Assembly (NCBI GenBank): GCA_037200985.1
Contig: JBBCGJ010000001.1
Span: 248,001-312,000 of the forward strand
Length of the DNA stretch: 64,000 nt
Source of the DNA: Rhizomicrobium sp.
Lineage (GTDB): Bacteria; Pseudomonadota; Alphaproteobacteria; Micropepsales; Micropepsaceae
Reading direction: 5' to 3'
Shown: piece by piece, positions 35,845 to 44,360 of the stretch
Position numbering within the stretch: the first letter of the stretch is position 1
Layout: each line of letters opens with the position of its first letter
The notes under the pieces: generated by a model
The model's input: the letters and a program-made list of their open reading frames with translations, nothing else
What the model was told of the DNA's origin: nothing
Database searches by the model: none
Translations under genes and position numbers: made by a program

Positions 35845-38800
35845 ATTACATCGCCAGGCAGCCGGGCCGCTTCGCGGTCACCGGCGCGCCGTCGGGCTAC
35901 GACGCCTGGCTCGGTGTCGAGGTGGCGCGGCGGACCGATGGCCTCGTCGTATTCGTAGCATCGGACGACGTGCATGCCGCGGCGGTGATGGAAGCGGCGC
36001 GGTTCTTCGCGCCCGACTTGGCCGTGCTGTCCTTTCCGGCCTGGGACTGCCTGCCTTACGACCGCGTCTCGCCGAAGCCGGACATCGAGAGCACGCGGCT
36101 GGCGACGCTGGCGGCGCTGGCGCGCGACGACGGCCCGCGCACGGCGCTGGTGGTGACCACGGTCAACGCGGTGACGCAGCGCGTGCCGCCGAAGGACTGG
36201 GTCGCCCGGGCAAGCTTCTTTGCCCGTGCCGGCCATGCGGTCGACCGCGAGCGCATGGTCACGTTCCTGGCCGGCAACGGCTATGTGCGCGCCTCGACGG
36301 TGCGCGAGCCGGGCGACTTCGCCCTGCGCGGCGGCATCGTCGATCTGTGGCCGCCGGGGATCGCCCAGCCGCTCAGGCTCGACTTCTTCGGCGAAGAGCT
36401 GGAGGCGATCCGCCGCTTCGATGCGGAGACCCAGCTTTCCAACGACAAGATCGACGCGATCGAGCTTCTGCCCGCCAGCGAAGTGCCGCTCGGCAAGCAC
36501 GAGATCAGTCGCTTCCGCGCCGGCTATGTCGCGGCCTTCGGTCCGGCCAATGCGGACGACGTGCTGTACGAAAGCGTCAGCGCCGGGCGCAAGCACCCGG
36601 GCATGGAGCACTGGCTGCCGCTGTTCTACGAGCGGCTCGATACCTTCTTCGATTTCGTGCCGCGCGCGCTCGTCATGCTCGGCCACGAGACGGAGGAGAC
36701 CAAGAACGCCCGCCTCGAACTGGTGAAGGACTATTTCGAGACCCGCGAGCAGTTCCGCCGCGCCGCGCGCAGCGAAGAGAAGACGGCGATCCAGGCGCCG
36801 CCCTACAAGCCGCTGAAGCCGGAAACGCTTTATCTCACCGACAAGGAATGGGCCGAGGCGCTGGCGCGGCACAAGGTGCGCGACCTGTCGCCGTTCCAGG
36901 CGCCGGAATCGACCAAATCCGTCGATGCCGGCGGCAAGCAGGGCCGCGACTTCCAGCCCGAGCGGGCGACGGGCAAGACCAATGTGTTCGAGGCGGCCGT
37001 CGCACATATCGATGCCTTGCAGGCGGCGAAGAAGCGGGTCGTGGTCGCCTCATGGAGCGCCGGCTCGTCGGAGCGCATGGGCGGCGTGCTGTCCGATCAC
37101 GGGCTGGCGGCGATCCGGTCGGTGGCCAACTGGCCCGATGCGCAGAAGCTGCACGACGAAGCGGTCGGCATCGCGGTGCTGGGGCTGGAACGTGGCTTCG
37201 AGGCGCCGGATTTCGCCGTTCTCTCCGAACAGGACATCCTGGGCGACCGCATGGTGCGGGCGCAGACCCGGGCAAGGCGGGCGCAGAACTTCCTGACCGA
37301 GGCGTCGGCGCTGGCACCGGGCGATCTCGTCACGCATATCGAACATGGCGTCGGGCGCTATCTGGGCCTCAAGACCATCGATGCGCTGGGCGCGCCGCAC
37401 GATTGCCTCGAACTGCAATATGACGGCGGAAAGCTGTTCCTCCCCGTCGAGAACATCGAACTCCTGACGCGCTATGGCGCGGAGGACAGCGGGGCGCAGC
37501 TCGACCGCCTCGGCGGGGCCGGCTGGCAGCTGCGAAAGGCGCGCGCCAAGGAGCGCGTGCGCGAGATCGCGGCCGAGCTGATCCGCATCGCCGCGGCGCG
37601 CGAGTTGAAATCGCTGCCCTCGGTCGATCCGCCGTCCGGCCTTTATGACGAGTTTTGCGCCCGCTTCCCCTGGCAGGAGACCGACGACCAGGAGAAGGCC
37701 ATCGCCGACACGATGGAGGATTTCGCGCGAGGCCGCCCGATGGACCGGCTGGTCTGCGGCGATGTCGGCTTCGGCAAGACCGAGGTCGCGCTGCGCGCCG
37801 CCTTCGTGATCGCGATGAGCGGCCAGCAGGTCGCCGTGGTGGTGCCGACCACGCTCCTGGCGCGGCAGCATTTCCGCAATTTCTTCGAGCGGTTCCAGGG
37901 CTTTCCGGTCACGGTGCGCCAGCTTTCGCGGTTCGTGGACGCCAAGGAGGCCAAGCAGACCCGTGCCGAACTGGCGGACGGCAAGGTCGATATCGTGGTC
38001 GGCACCCATGCGCTGCTCGCCAAGTCCATCAGCTTCAAGAATCTCGGCCTGGTGATCGTCGACGAGGAGCAGCATTTCGGCGTCACCCACAAGGAACAGC
38101 TCAAATCGCTCAAGGCCGACGTGCATGTGCTCACCCTCACCGCGACGCCGATCCCGCGCACCTTGCAGCTTGCGCTGTCGGGCGTGCGCGACCTGTCGCT
38201 GATCACCACGCCGCCGATCGACCGCCTCGCGGTGCGCACCTTCGTCACGCCGTTCGATCCGCTGGTGGTGCGCGAGGCCCTGCTGCGCGAGCATTATCGC
38301 GGCGGCCAGAGCTTCTATGTCGCGCCGCGCATCGCCGACCTGCGCGAGGCGGAGGAGTTCCTGAAAGCCACCGTGCCGGAGGTCAAGGTCGCGGTCGGCC
38401 ACGGCCAGATGTCGGCTTCGGTACTGGAAGAGGTCATGACCGCGTTCTACGAGCGCAAGGTCGACGTCCTGATCTCCACCAACATCGTCGAGAGCGGCCT
38501 CGACATCCCGACCGCCAACACCATGATCGTGCACCGCGCCGACATGTTCGGCCTGTCTCAGCTCTATCAGTTGCGCGGGCGCATCGGCCGCGCCAAGCAG
38601 CGCGCCTATGCCTATCTCACGACGCCGGCCGACCGGAAGCTGACCGACACGGCGGCGCGGCGGCTCGAAGTGCTGCAATCGCTCGACCAGCTCGGCGCCG
38701 GATTCTCGGTCGCGAGCCACGACATGGACATCCGCGGCGCCGGCAATCTCCTGGGCGAAGAGCAGTCGGGCCATGTGCGCGAGGTCGGCATCGAGCTCTA

Positions 38801-39323
38801 TCAGGAGATGCTGGAAGACGCCGTCTCGCAGATGCGGCTGGGCGAAGGCGCCGCCGAGATCGCCGACCAGTGGTCGCCGACCATCAATATCGGCGCCGCG
38901 GTCCTCATTCCCGAATCCTATGTCGCCGATCTCAATGTCCGCATGGCGCTCTACCGCCGCCTCGCCACCATCGAGAGCCGCGAGGACATCGACCGCTTCG
39001 CCGCCGAACTGATCGACCGCTTCGGGCCTTTGCCCGACGAGGTGAAGCACCTGTTCGACATCGTCGCGATCAAGCAGCTCTGCCGCATCGCGCTGGTCGA
39101 GAAGATCGACGCCGGGCCGAAGGGCGGCACCATCGCGTTCCGGGGCGGGCAATTTCCCAATCCGCTGGCGCTGGTGAAGCTGATCAGCGCGCACGCCGGC
39201 ACGATGAAGGTGCGGCCCGACCAGAAGGTCGTCGTGACCCGCGACTGGCCGTCGCCGGAGAGCCGGCTGAACGGGGTGAAGAATTTGATGAACCAGCTCG
39301 CCAAGCTCGCCGCGGCGGCGTGA
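35832..39323 (+). CDS. mfd: Transcription-repair coupling factor
   Basis: The product is a 1163-aa translocase that removes RNA polymerase stalled at DNA lesions and recruits UvrA. The domain order is normal. A UvrB-like region is at residues 1-200 and a RID (CarD-like) RNA polymerase-binding domain is around 495-545 (LVTHIEHGVGRYLGL). The RecG-like motor has Walker A GDVGFGKT at 643-650 and DEEQHFG from 744, followed by TATPIPRTLQLALSG. TRCF C-terminal regions follow near 1010-1120. The full length is intact. An 8-bp perfect hairpin follows the stop. Confidence 0.96.
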   Translation: MERVDYIARQPGRFAVTGAPSGYDAWLGVEVARRTDGLVVFVASDDVHAAAVMEAARFFAPDLAVLSFPAWDCLPYDRVSPKPDIESTRLATLAALARDDGPRTALVVTTVNAVTQRVPPKDWVARASFFARAGHAVDRERMVTFLAGNGYVRASTVREPGDFALRGGIVDLWPPGIAQPLRLDFFGEELEAIRRFDAETQLSNDKIDAIELLPASEVPLGKHEISRFRAGYVAAFGPANADDVLYESVSAGRKHPGMEHWLPLFYERLDTFFDFVPRALVMLGHETEETKNARLELVKDYFETREQFRRAARSEEKTAIQAPPYKPLKPETLYLTDKEWAEALARHKVRDLSPFQAPESTKSVDAGGKQGRDFQPERATGKTNVFEAAVAHIDALQAAKKRVVVASWSAGSSERMGGVLSDHGLAAIRSVANWPDAQKLHDEAVGIAVLGLERGFEAPDFAVLSEQDILGDRMVRAQTRARRAQNFLTEASALAPGDLVTHIEHGVGRYLGLKTIDALGAPHDCLELQYDGGKLFLPVENIELLTRYGAEDSGAQLDRLGGAGWQLRKARAKERVREIAAELIRIAAARELKSLPSVDPPSGLYDEFCARFPWQETDDQEKAIADTMEDFARGRPMDRLVCGDVGFGKTEVALRAAFVIAMSGQQVAVVVPTTLLARQHFRNFFERFQGFPVTVRQLSRFVDAKEAKQTRAELADGKVDIVVGTHALLAKSISFKNLGLVIVDEEQHFGVTHKEQLKSLKADVHVLTLTATPIPRTLQLALSGVRDLSLITTPPIDRLAVRTFVTPFDPLVVREALLREHYRGGQSFYVAPRIADLREAEEFLKATVPEVKVAVGHGQMSASVLEEVMTAFYERKVDVLISTNIVESGLDIPTANTMIVHRADMFGLSQLYQLRGRIGRAKQRAYAYLTTPADRKLTDTAARRLEVLQSLDQLGAGFSVASHDMDIRGAGNLLGEEQSGHVREVGIELYQEMLEDAVSQMRLGEGAAEIADQWSPTINIGAAVLIPESYVADLNVRMALYRRLATIESREDIDRFAAELIDRFGPLPDEVKHLFDIVAIKQLCRIALVEKIDAGPKGGTIAFRGGQFPNPLALVKLISAHAGTMKVRPDQKVVVTRDWPSPESRLNGVKNLMNQLAKLAAAA

Positions 39324-39348
39324 TTCGAACTGAAAATGCGGTTCGAAT
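39323..39348 (+). terminator. Hairpin directly after mfd
   Basis: ATTCGAAC (39323-39330) pairs perfectly with GTTCGAAT (39341-39348) around a 10-nt loop, starting at the last base of the stop codon. A T-run is weak (GCGGTTT), so termination is plausible but not certain. Confidence 0.4.
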
Positions 39349-39679
39349 AGCGGTTTGCGGCTACGCGCGTCGCGTAAGGGCTTGGCGCGGCAGCGTTCTC
39401 CGCGCGGGCGCGGCATGGATAGCGGCTCCATTCGGGTCTTCCGTCTGTTCGTGGCGAATATTTTTTGCGGCGCCGGTGCGCCTGCCCCGCTCCAAGGCAA
39501 AAGCCAAGGAAGCGGCGCCTCTTTCGAGGGCCGCTTCGGCCTGCCTACACCTGTGGGGATTTAGCGGAAATGGTGCTTGGACCGACTCGGTTCAAGGGGC
39601 GGTAGTGCCCTAATTTGAATTCCGCCGCAGTCTGCTCACCTGATCCTCAAGTTCACTGACTCGATTTTTCCAGTGTGTC
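39349..39679. other. Intergenic stretch without a recognisable gene
   Basis: No coding frame with family character is seen. A short direct repeat occurs: CCTAATTTGA at 39609-39618 and again at 39677-39686, the second copy covering the stop codon of the 87-aa minus-strand gene. Nothing else can be supported. Confidence 0.4.
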
Positions 39680-39943
39680 CTAATTTGACGGCGCTTCTGA
39701 CTTCTTCTTCGGTTCGATCTTGCGGGACCTGTTGTAGGCGATCAGGGCCACACATGTAATTAACGCTCCCATGATCGCGGAGCCGGTATCACGACCAGCC
39801 TGTTCCACATGGTTTGCGATGGGGTGAGGGCCGGTGAATACCGAATAGGCAAACCCGATCACGAATCCCACGGGCGTGAAGACAAAGACGCTCCAATATC
39901 TCCTGAACCACGTAAAAAATCGCCTAGCGCGAAGTCTGCTCAA
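39680..39943 (-). CDS. Small hypothetical membrane protein
   Basis: The product is 87 aa with a TTG start. It has a basic N-terminus (RLRARRFF), a first hydrophobic segment at about residues 16-35 (VFVFTPVGFVIGFAYSVF), a short loop, a second segment at about 53-69 (GSAIMGALITCVALIAY) and a basic tail (RSRKIEPKKK). No family is recognised and no good ribosome site is visible, so the gene could be spurious. Two transmembrane segments with positive ends are the only firm observation. Confidence 0.4.
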   Translation of the reverse strand: MSRLRARRFFTWFRRYWSVFVFTPVGFVIGFAYSVFTGPHPIANHVEQAGRDTGSAIMGALITCVALIAYNRSRKIEPKKKSEAPSN

Positions 39944-40393
39944 CCAATTCCGTCAGTGTTCACAGCCTGTCTGAAACACCCGCGGGACAGTGGAAGATTT
40001 GCAATCGACTCTCGAACAATCTCTCCCGCTTGCGGGAGGGGGTCCGTAACGACGGCGTGCGGATAGGTGCGGCGAGCGGGTCGCCAAGCTTCGTCCCCTC
40101 ACCAGCAAAAGCTAAGCACTTAGCTGCGCTTCGCTCCGCTAAGTGCAAGCTTTTGCGTCCTCTCCCGTAAACGGGAGAGGTAAGTCCCGCACGCTCAAAA
40201 CAGCGCCCCCGCTTGAAATCGGCCGCGCGTTCCTTTATCAGCGCGCCTCGAAACCTCAGCCGGGAGCACGCATTGAATATCGTCGAATGCATCCCGGGTT
40301 CGCTCCGCGACATCTAAGGCTGTCCGGGGCCGACCCGGAATTTCCTTCAGATCCTTATCCATAGCGCCGGTCCGCCGGCGTTTGAGGCATTCC
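39944..40393. other. Intergenic stretch holding hairpin repeats
   Basis: This 450-bp gene-free region contains one full copy of the 86-bp double-hairpin repeat (40095-40180) and a lone copy of its second hairpin (40023-40038, CTCCCGC and GCGGGAG around TT). No coding frame with family character is seen. Confidence 0.5.
40095..40180. repeat. Double-hairpin repeat, copy A
   Basis: This 86-bp unit folds into a long hairpin (positions 11-30 of the unit against 44-62, with a small internal loop) and a second hairpin (65-74 against 77-86, with CCTCTCCCG arms). Copy B at 41581-41666 aligns without gaps and differs at 11 positions, all transitions. Eight of these form four compensatory pairs. This points to selection on structure. 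Type: REP/BIME-like interspersed element. Confidence 0.75.
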
Positions 40394-41575
40394 ATGTCTT
40401 CGCAAATGCTGCGCGCGTCCCCGCGCGCGGGCGCGCCTTTCTTCGCGCGCATCCAGGCCATCGGCCGGGCGCTGAAACGCTTCGGCCGCAAGGCGCAGCC
40501 TGCCGCCGTCGCGCTCGCGCGGCGGCATCCGCGGCTGGCCGATCTCAGCGTCAGCTTTCCGGCGCTGCTGGTCGCGCTCGCCTGGCCGAACGGCCGCGCC
40601 GCGGCGCAGGCCGTCATCGACGGCGCGATCGCCGGGGCGCCGCTGGCGTCGCTGGCCGCGGCCGCGCGCGTACCGCTCTGGCTGCGCCGAATGGCGCCCG
40701 AGATGCTGCCCGCGCCGCTGCCGGAACTGCCGGACGGCGCCTTCGTGCGCCATCGCATCGCCAATCATCTTCCGACCCATGCGAAATTCGCGCCGCAGTG
40801 GTTCGAGGCCGTTGCCTTCGCGCATCGCTGGGCCGACCAGGATTTCGTGCTGTGGTGCGCGCGTGAGTTCGCGCACGCGCCGTCCGATAAGCGGAAGCGG
40901 CGCGACCGGCGGCGGGCGAACCGCGCGCGCCGGATACACCGGCTTGAACTGCTCGGCCTCTGGGCGTGGTTTTCGGCGCGGCCCGACACCTATGCCGCGT
41001 CGCTGATCCGCCGGCCCTGGCGGCCGCAGATGCCGTTGCAGGCGGCCTGGCGCCATGCCGACGACTGGGCGACGGCGGTCGAACTCGATCTCAACCTCGG
41101 CGGCCGGCCGATCCGGGATTGCTGGCTGAGCCTGCGCCGCTGGGAGGGTTACGAATTCGCGCCGCTGGCGAGCGCGGCGGAGATCGCGGCCGAGGCCGAT
41201 GCCATGCGCAATTGCGTGCGGACCTATAGCGACGGGCTGGTCCATGACCGCCTCCGCCTGTTCGGCTTGCGCCGCGACGGCGCGCGGCTGGCGACGGTGT
41301 GCGTCGGCTGGGAGAACGGCGATCCTTATCCGGCGATCACGCAGCTTGCGCTCGCCGGCAACAAGGATGCGCCGGACGCGCTGTGGTGGGCGGCGCGGCA
41401 ATGGCTGAACGCGCACGACCTGTCGGGTCTCGCCAAGCGCGACTTCGATTGGAGCTCCGTGCCGATCGATCGCAGCGCCTGGACGCGGCTGTGGAAGCCC
41501 TATTGGCTCGCGAAGGGCAAGGCGCCGCGCTGGCTGCCGCTGACGCCGTCGCGTCACGCGCTGCGGGATTTGTGA
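40394..41575 (+). CDS. PcfJ-like domain protein
   Basis: The product is a 393-aa basic, Arg- and Trp-rich protein. The C-terminal half carries EADAMRNCVRTY followed by a beta stretch (LRLFGLRRDGARLATVCVG). This resembles the PcfJ signature, a Cys-Val-x-x-Tyr segment followed by a strand pair that in other members reads like CVGGYA...IFSLR. PcfJ proteins were first seen on enterococcal conjugative plasmids; their role is unknown. No signal peptide or transmembrane segment is obvious. The gene stands alone between the two copies of the 86-bp repeat and may be mobile-derived cargo. Confidence 0.6.
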   Translation: MSSQMLRASPRAGAPFFARIQAIGRALKRFGRKAQPAAVALARRHPRLADLSVSFPALLVALAWPNGRAAAQAVIDGAIAGAPLASLAAAARVPLWLRRMAPEMLPAPLPELPDGAFVRHRIANHLPTHAKFAPQWFEAVAFAHRWADQDFVLWCAREFAHAPSDKRKRRDRRRANRARRIHRLELLGLWAWFSARPDTYAASLIRRPWRPQMPLQAAWRHADDWATAVELDLNLGGRPIRDCWLSLRRWEGYEFAPLASAAEIAAEADAMRNCVRTYSDGLVHDRLRLFGLRRDGARLATVCVGWENGDPYPAITQLALAGNKDAPDALWWAARQWLNAHDLSGLAKRDFDWSSVPIDRSAWTRLWKPYWLAKGKAPRWLPLTPSRHALRDL

Positions 41576-41580
41576 GCGTG

Positions 41581-41666
41581 CCCTTCACCAGCGAAAACTA
41601 AGCACTTGGCTGCGCTTCGCTTCGCCAAGTGCAAGTTTTCGCATCCTCTCCCGCAAGCGGGAGAGG
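41581..41666. repeat. Double-hairpin repeat, copy B
   Basis: This is the second copy of the 86-bp unit, in the same orientation as copy A and 1486 bp away. It starts 5 bp after the PcfJ-like gene stops and ends 7 bp before the stop of the minus-strand phosphodiesterase gene, so it may also act as a bidirectional terminator. About 87% identical to copy A. Confidence 0.75.
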
Positions 41667-41673
41667 AAAAGTC

Positions 41674-42999
41674 TCAAAACAGCGGCTTGCCCGTCGCCTG
41701 GGGCAGGGGGACGCCCAGAACTTTCGCCAGCGTCGGCGCGATGTCGATCATGTCGATCTCGCCCAGAGGACCCTTCTTCGCGATGCCGGCGAGAATGAAC
41801 GTGGCGCGCATCTCCGGATGCGTCGGGAAATAGCCGTGCGTGCCCTTGTTGCTGCCGGCGGTGACAAGCGGGCCGGTCGTCTTGGAGCCGGTCTCGTAGC
41901 CGAGCTTGAAATCGAGCCAGAACGAGGGCTCGACGCCGCCGCCGGCCCTGGCGATGCCGGCGCGGTCGATCACCGCGCCGATGCCGTTCGCCGGATCGGC
42001 CGCGAGCCGGTCCAACAACGCCTTGACCTTGGCCTGCAGCGCCGCATCCTCCGGCCGTGCCAGCATGACCGCCGCCGAGCCGCCGGCATTCCACGGCTCC
42101 GCCTCCCACGCGGTCGGCTTGTGCGTCTCGGGATCGAGCGTGACCAGCCCCGCCTCGGCGAAGGCCGGCATCAGGTTCACGTCATGCTCGACCGAAGCGA
42201 AGCCGTGGTCGGAGACGAGCGCGATGACGGTGTCGGGCGCGGCGCGGCGCGCCGCGGCGACGACCTCGCCGATCTGGGCGTCGAGCTTTTCGAGCACGGC
42301 GTTCGCCTCCTTCGAGCCGGGGCCGTATTTGTGCTCGTTGTGATCGAGCGCGGTCAGATGCAGGGTCATGAACTTCGGATGCTTCAGCGCGAGCAGCGCC
42401 ACCGCGATATTGGTGCGGGCCTGGTCGTTCTGCGGCTCCTCGCCGATGAGCGCTTCCTCGGGCGTGCCGCCGACGCGCGACAGCTCGTCCAACAGGCCGC
42501 GGGTCGACACCGCTTCGAGCAGCTTGGCGTCCTCCGGCGGATAGAAGGTGCGCCAGAACTCGGGAACGTTGTAATCGATGAAGTCGTCGCCGACGGTCAC
42601 CGGCCAGTTGACGCTGGCCGTCTTGAAGCCGGCTTTGTGCACCTCTTCCCACAGGCCCTCGACCTTGACGTCGCGGGCGTACCAGTACCAGCCCTGCATG
42701 TTCTTCTGCAGCGGATCGAACACGGTGTTGCTCGTGACGCCGTGGACCGCGGGCCAGGCGCCGGTCACGAGCGTGGTGTGGTCGGGATAGGTCACGGTCG
42801 GCAGCGTGTTGCGCACGCCGCCGGCCCAGGCGCCGTCCGCCATCAGGGCGCGCAGGTTCGGCACCTGGAGGCCGCGCGCCGGTGCGTCGATGACATCGGC
42901 GGGACGCAGCCCGTCGATCGAGATCATCAGGACCGGCTGGGCCGCGGCGGGCATGGCGGCGGCGAGGAGCGCGCAAAAGGCGAGGGCAACGAGACGCAT
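41674..42999 (-). CDS. Secreted nucleotide pyrophosphatase/phosphodiesterase-type enzyme
   Basis: The product is a 441-aa exported member of the alkaline phosphatase superfamily. The signal peptide ends after AAA near residue 18. Metal and nucleophile residues are visible: the Asp of ISIDGLRP (about residue 26), the nucleophile Thr in LPTVTYPDHTT (about residues 63-73), the DHNEH segment (about 252-256), and SDHGF with a later His in SVEHDVN. This layout fits ectonucleotide pyrophosphatase/phosphodiesterases, which hydrolyse phosphodiester or pyrophosphate bonds in the periplasm. Start 42999 is chosen because it begins the signal peptide. Confidence 0.88.
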   Translation of the reverse strand: MRLVALAFCALLAAAMPAAAQPVLMISIDGLRPADVIDAPARGLQVPNLRALMADGAWAGGVRNTLPTVTYPDHTTLVTGAWPAVHGVTSNTVFDPLQKNMQGWYWYARDVKVEGLWEEVHKAGFKTASVNWPVTVGDDFIDYNVPEFWRTFYPPEDAKLLEAVSTRGLLDELSRVGGTPEEALIGEEPQNDQARTNIAVALLALKHPKFMTLHLTALDHNEHKYGPGSKEANAVLEKLDAQIGEVVAAARRAAPDTVIALVSDHGFASVEHDVNLMPAFAEAGLVTLDPETHKPTAWEAEPWNAGGSAAVMLARPEDAALQAKVKALLDRLAADPANGIGAVIDRAGIARAGGGVEPSFWLDFKLGYETGSKTTGPLVTAGSNKGTHGYFPTHPEMRATFILAGIAKKGPLGEIDMIDIAPTLAKVLGVPLPQATGKPLF

Positions 43000-43122
43000 G
43001 GGCGAATCCGTTCGAGAGGCGCCGCATATCGGACCGCGAATGTGACCCTGCCGTGAAGGGCGGCGGAATTTCCAAGCGTGGAAAGGTCTTGCGGCGCTCG
43101 GCAATTGCCTCTCGCCTTGAGG

Positions 43123-43680
43123 TCAGTGCGGATTTGTCGCCGGCCGGGCCGCGGAACGGTCCAGCACGCCGGGCCGCTCCCAGCATCCTTCCGGGCGCAG
43201 CAGGATCATCGGATCGCTGTGCAGGTTGAGTTCGGTGTCCAGGGGTTCGAACTCGGCCAGCATCTCGCAATATTCATGATCGGAAAAGCACAACGTCCTG
43301 TTCTGGCCGGCAGGGCGGAAGCCGAGCCGTTCCCAGAACGGCACCAGCCGCTTCTGGACATGGGCATAGAGCCGCGCAAATCCCTTGTCGCGGCACAGAT
43401 CGATGCCGAGCCGCGCGATCTCCAGACCCGTCCCGGTCCCCCGATAGGCCGGCAGCACGGCAAGCCGTTCGATTTTCGCGAAGCTCCCGAAATACCTGAT
43501 CCTGAGCGACCCGATCGGCTCGCCGCCGGAGCGCGCGAGGATCTGCGTGGCGGTGAAATCGTTGCCGTCGAATTCCTCGTCGTGAGGGCAGCGCTGTTCG
43601 CCGCAATAGACGCGCGCGCGAACGGAGAAGACCTGCGCGAGTTCGTCGAGCGTCCGGACGACCGAGATTTCAAGGCTCAT
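43123..43680 (-). CDS. GNAT-family N-acetyltransferase
   Basis: The product is a 185-aa GNAT-fold acyltransferase. An N-terminal VRARVYCGEQRC segment is followed by beta strands and the acetyl-CoA loop AYRGTGTGLEIARLG (about residues 86-100, matching RxxGxG/A). The C-terminal KRLVPFWERLGFR segment is typical of GNATs. It overlaps the upstream gene by 4 bp (ATGA) and so forms a unit with it. The opening region resembles the acyl-homoserine-lactone-synthase-like GNATs, but no functional call is justified. Confidence 0.85.
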   Translation of the reverse strand: MSLEISVVRTLDELAQVFSVRARVYCGEQRCPHDEEFDGNDFTATQILARSGGEPIGSLRIRYFGSFAKIERLAVLPAYRGTGTGLEIARLGIDLCRDKGFARLYAHVQKRLVPFWERLGFRPAGQNRTLCFSDHEYCEMLAEFEPLDTELNLHSDPMILLRPEGCWERPGVLDRSAARPATNPH

Positions 43681-44246
43681 GCCGCCTTGCTCCGGATCCG
43701 GAACAAGGTGCCGATGGCCGGCGGGTCCATCGCTTCGGCGCCCGCGGACAATGCCTTCAGTCCGCCCATGCTGCCGGCGCGGCCGACGACCGGCAATCCG
43801 CCATAGGGGCCGGAATCGAAGCCTTGCGAAATCATGGGGAAGGTGACGCCCAGCATCTTCCGCGCGACGATGGCCCACATATAGACGAGCGCGGGCCGTT
43901 CGCCGGTCGGCACCAGATATTCCGGCGGCGGGTCGGTCGCGTCGAAGCTGCGCGTCTCGATGGCGCGGGCGCCGAGGGCATTGAGGAACAGGAAGGCATA
44001 GCAGCCGGCGATCTCGTCCCGGCCGTCGCGCAGGCGCCGGCGGACGATCGTCCAGAAGCTGTCGCGGTTGATCTCGCTCGCCCGGACCATGACGGGCAGG
44101 GAGGCGACTTTTCCGCCGATCTCCCGGGCGATGAGCGCGTGCAGCGTCGTTATCTCATGGGCAGACGCCCGGCGCAGGCAAACCGCGGTCTCGTCGTCCA
44201 AGCGGCCCCAAAGCTCCGTCTTCTCAGACGCCGGCACCGATGTCAT
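43677..44246 (-). CDS. Protein of unknown function coupled to a GNAT gene
   Basis: The product is 189 aa with no recognised family. Visible features: an N-terminal helical half with ETAVCLRRASAHEITTLHALIAREIG, a central hydrophobic strand (EIAGCYAFLFLNALG), a YMWAIVARKML helix and a Gly-rich segment (DSGPYGGLPVVGRAGSMGGL). The strand/helix order could be a degenerate GNAT-type half, but no CoA loop is seen. It overlaps the downstream GNAT by 4 bp and is divergent from a LysR regulator (114 bp between starts), which likely controls the pair. Confidence 0.6.
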   Translation of the reverse strand: MTSVPASEKTELWGRLDDETAVCLRRASAHEITTLHALIAREIGGKVASLPVMVRASEINRDSFWTIVRRRLRDGRDEIAGCYAFLFLNALGARAIETRSFDATDPPPEYLVPTGERPALVYMWAIVARKMLGVTFPMISQGFDSGPYGGLPVVGRAGSMGGLKALSAGAEAMDPPAIGTLFRIRSKAA

Positions 44247-44360
44247 CCTCTGTCTCCTTGTGCTTTCCTTCGCGACGCGAAGGTTTCATTCCGCGACCAA
44301 TTTTTCTTTAAGGTTGGGCCGCGGGCCCGCGTCGGGGACAGTGGCGAAAAGAGAGACGGC

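Noticed and set aside
37050..39500. 816-codon minus-strand open frame opposite mfd
   Set aside because: Antisense shadow of mfd with composition typical of such frames; no start signal or motif.
39355..39564. Small plus-strand coding frame after mfd
   Set aside because: No ribosome site, no family character and composition unlike neighbouring genes.
40095..40180. CRISPR repeat
   Set aside because: There are only two full copies 1.5 kb apart with a gene between them, and no regular spacers or cas genes.
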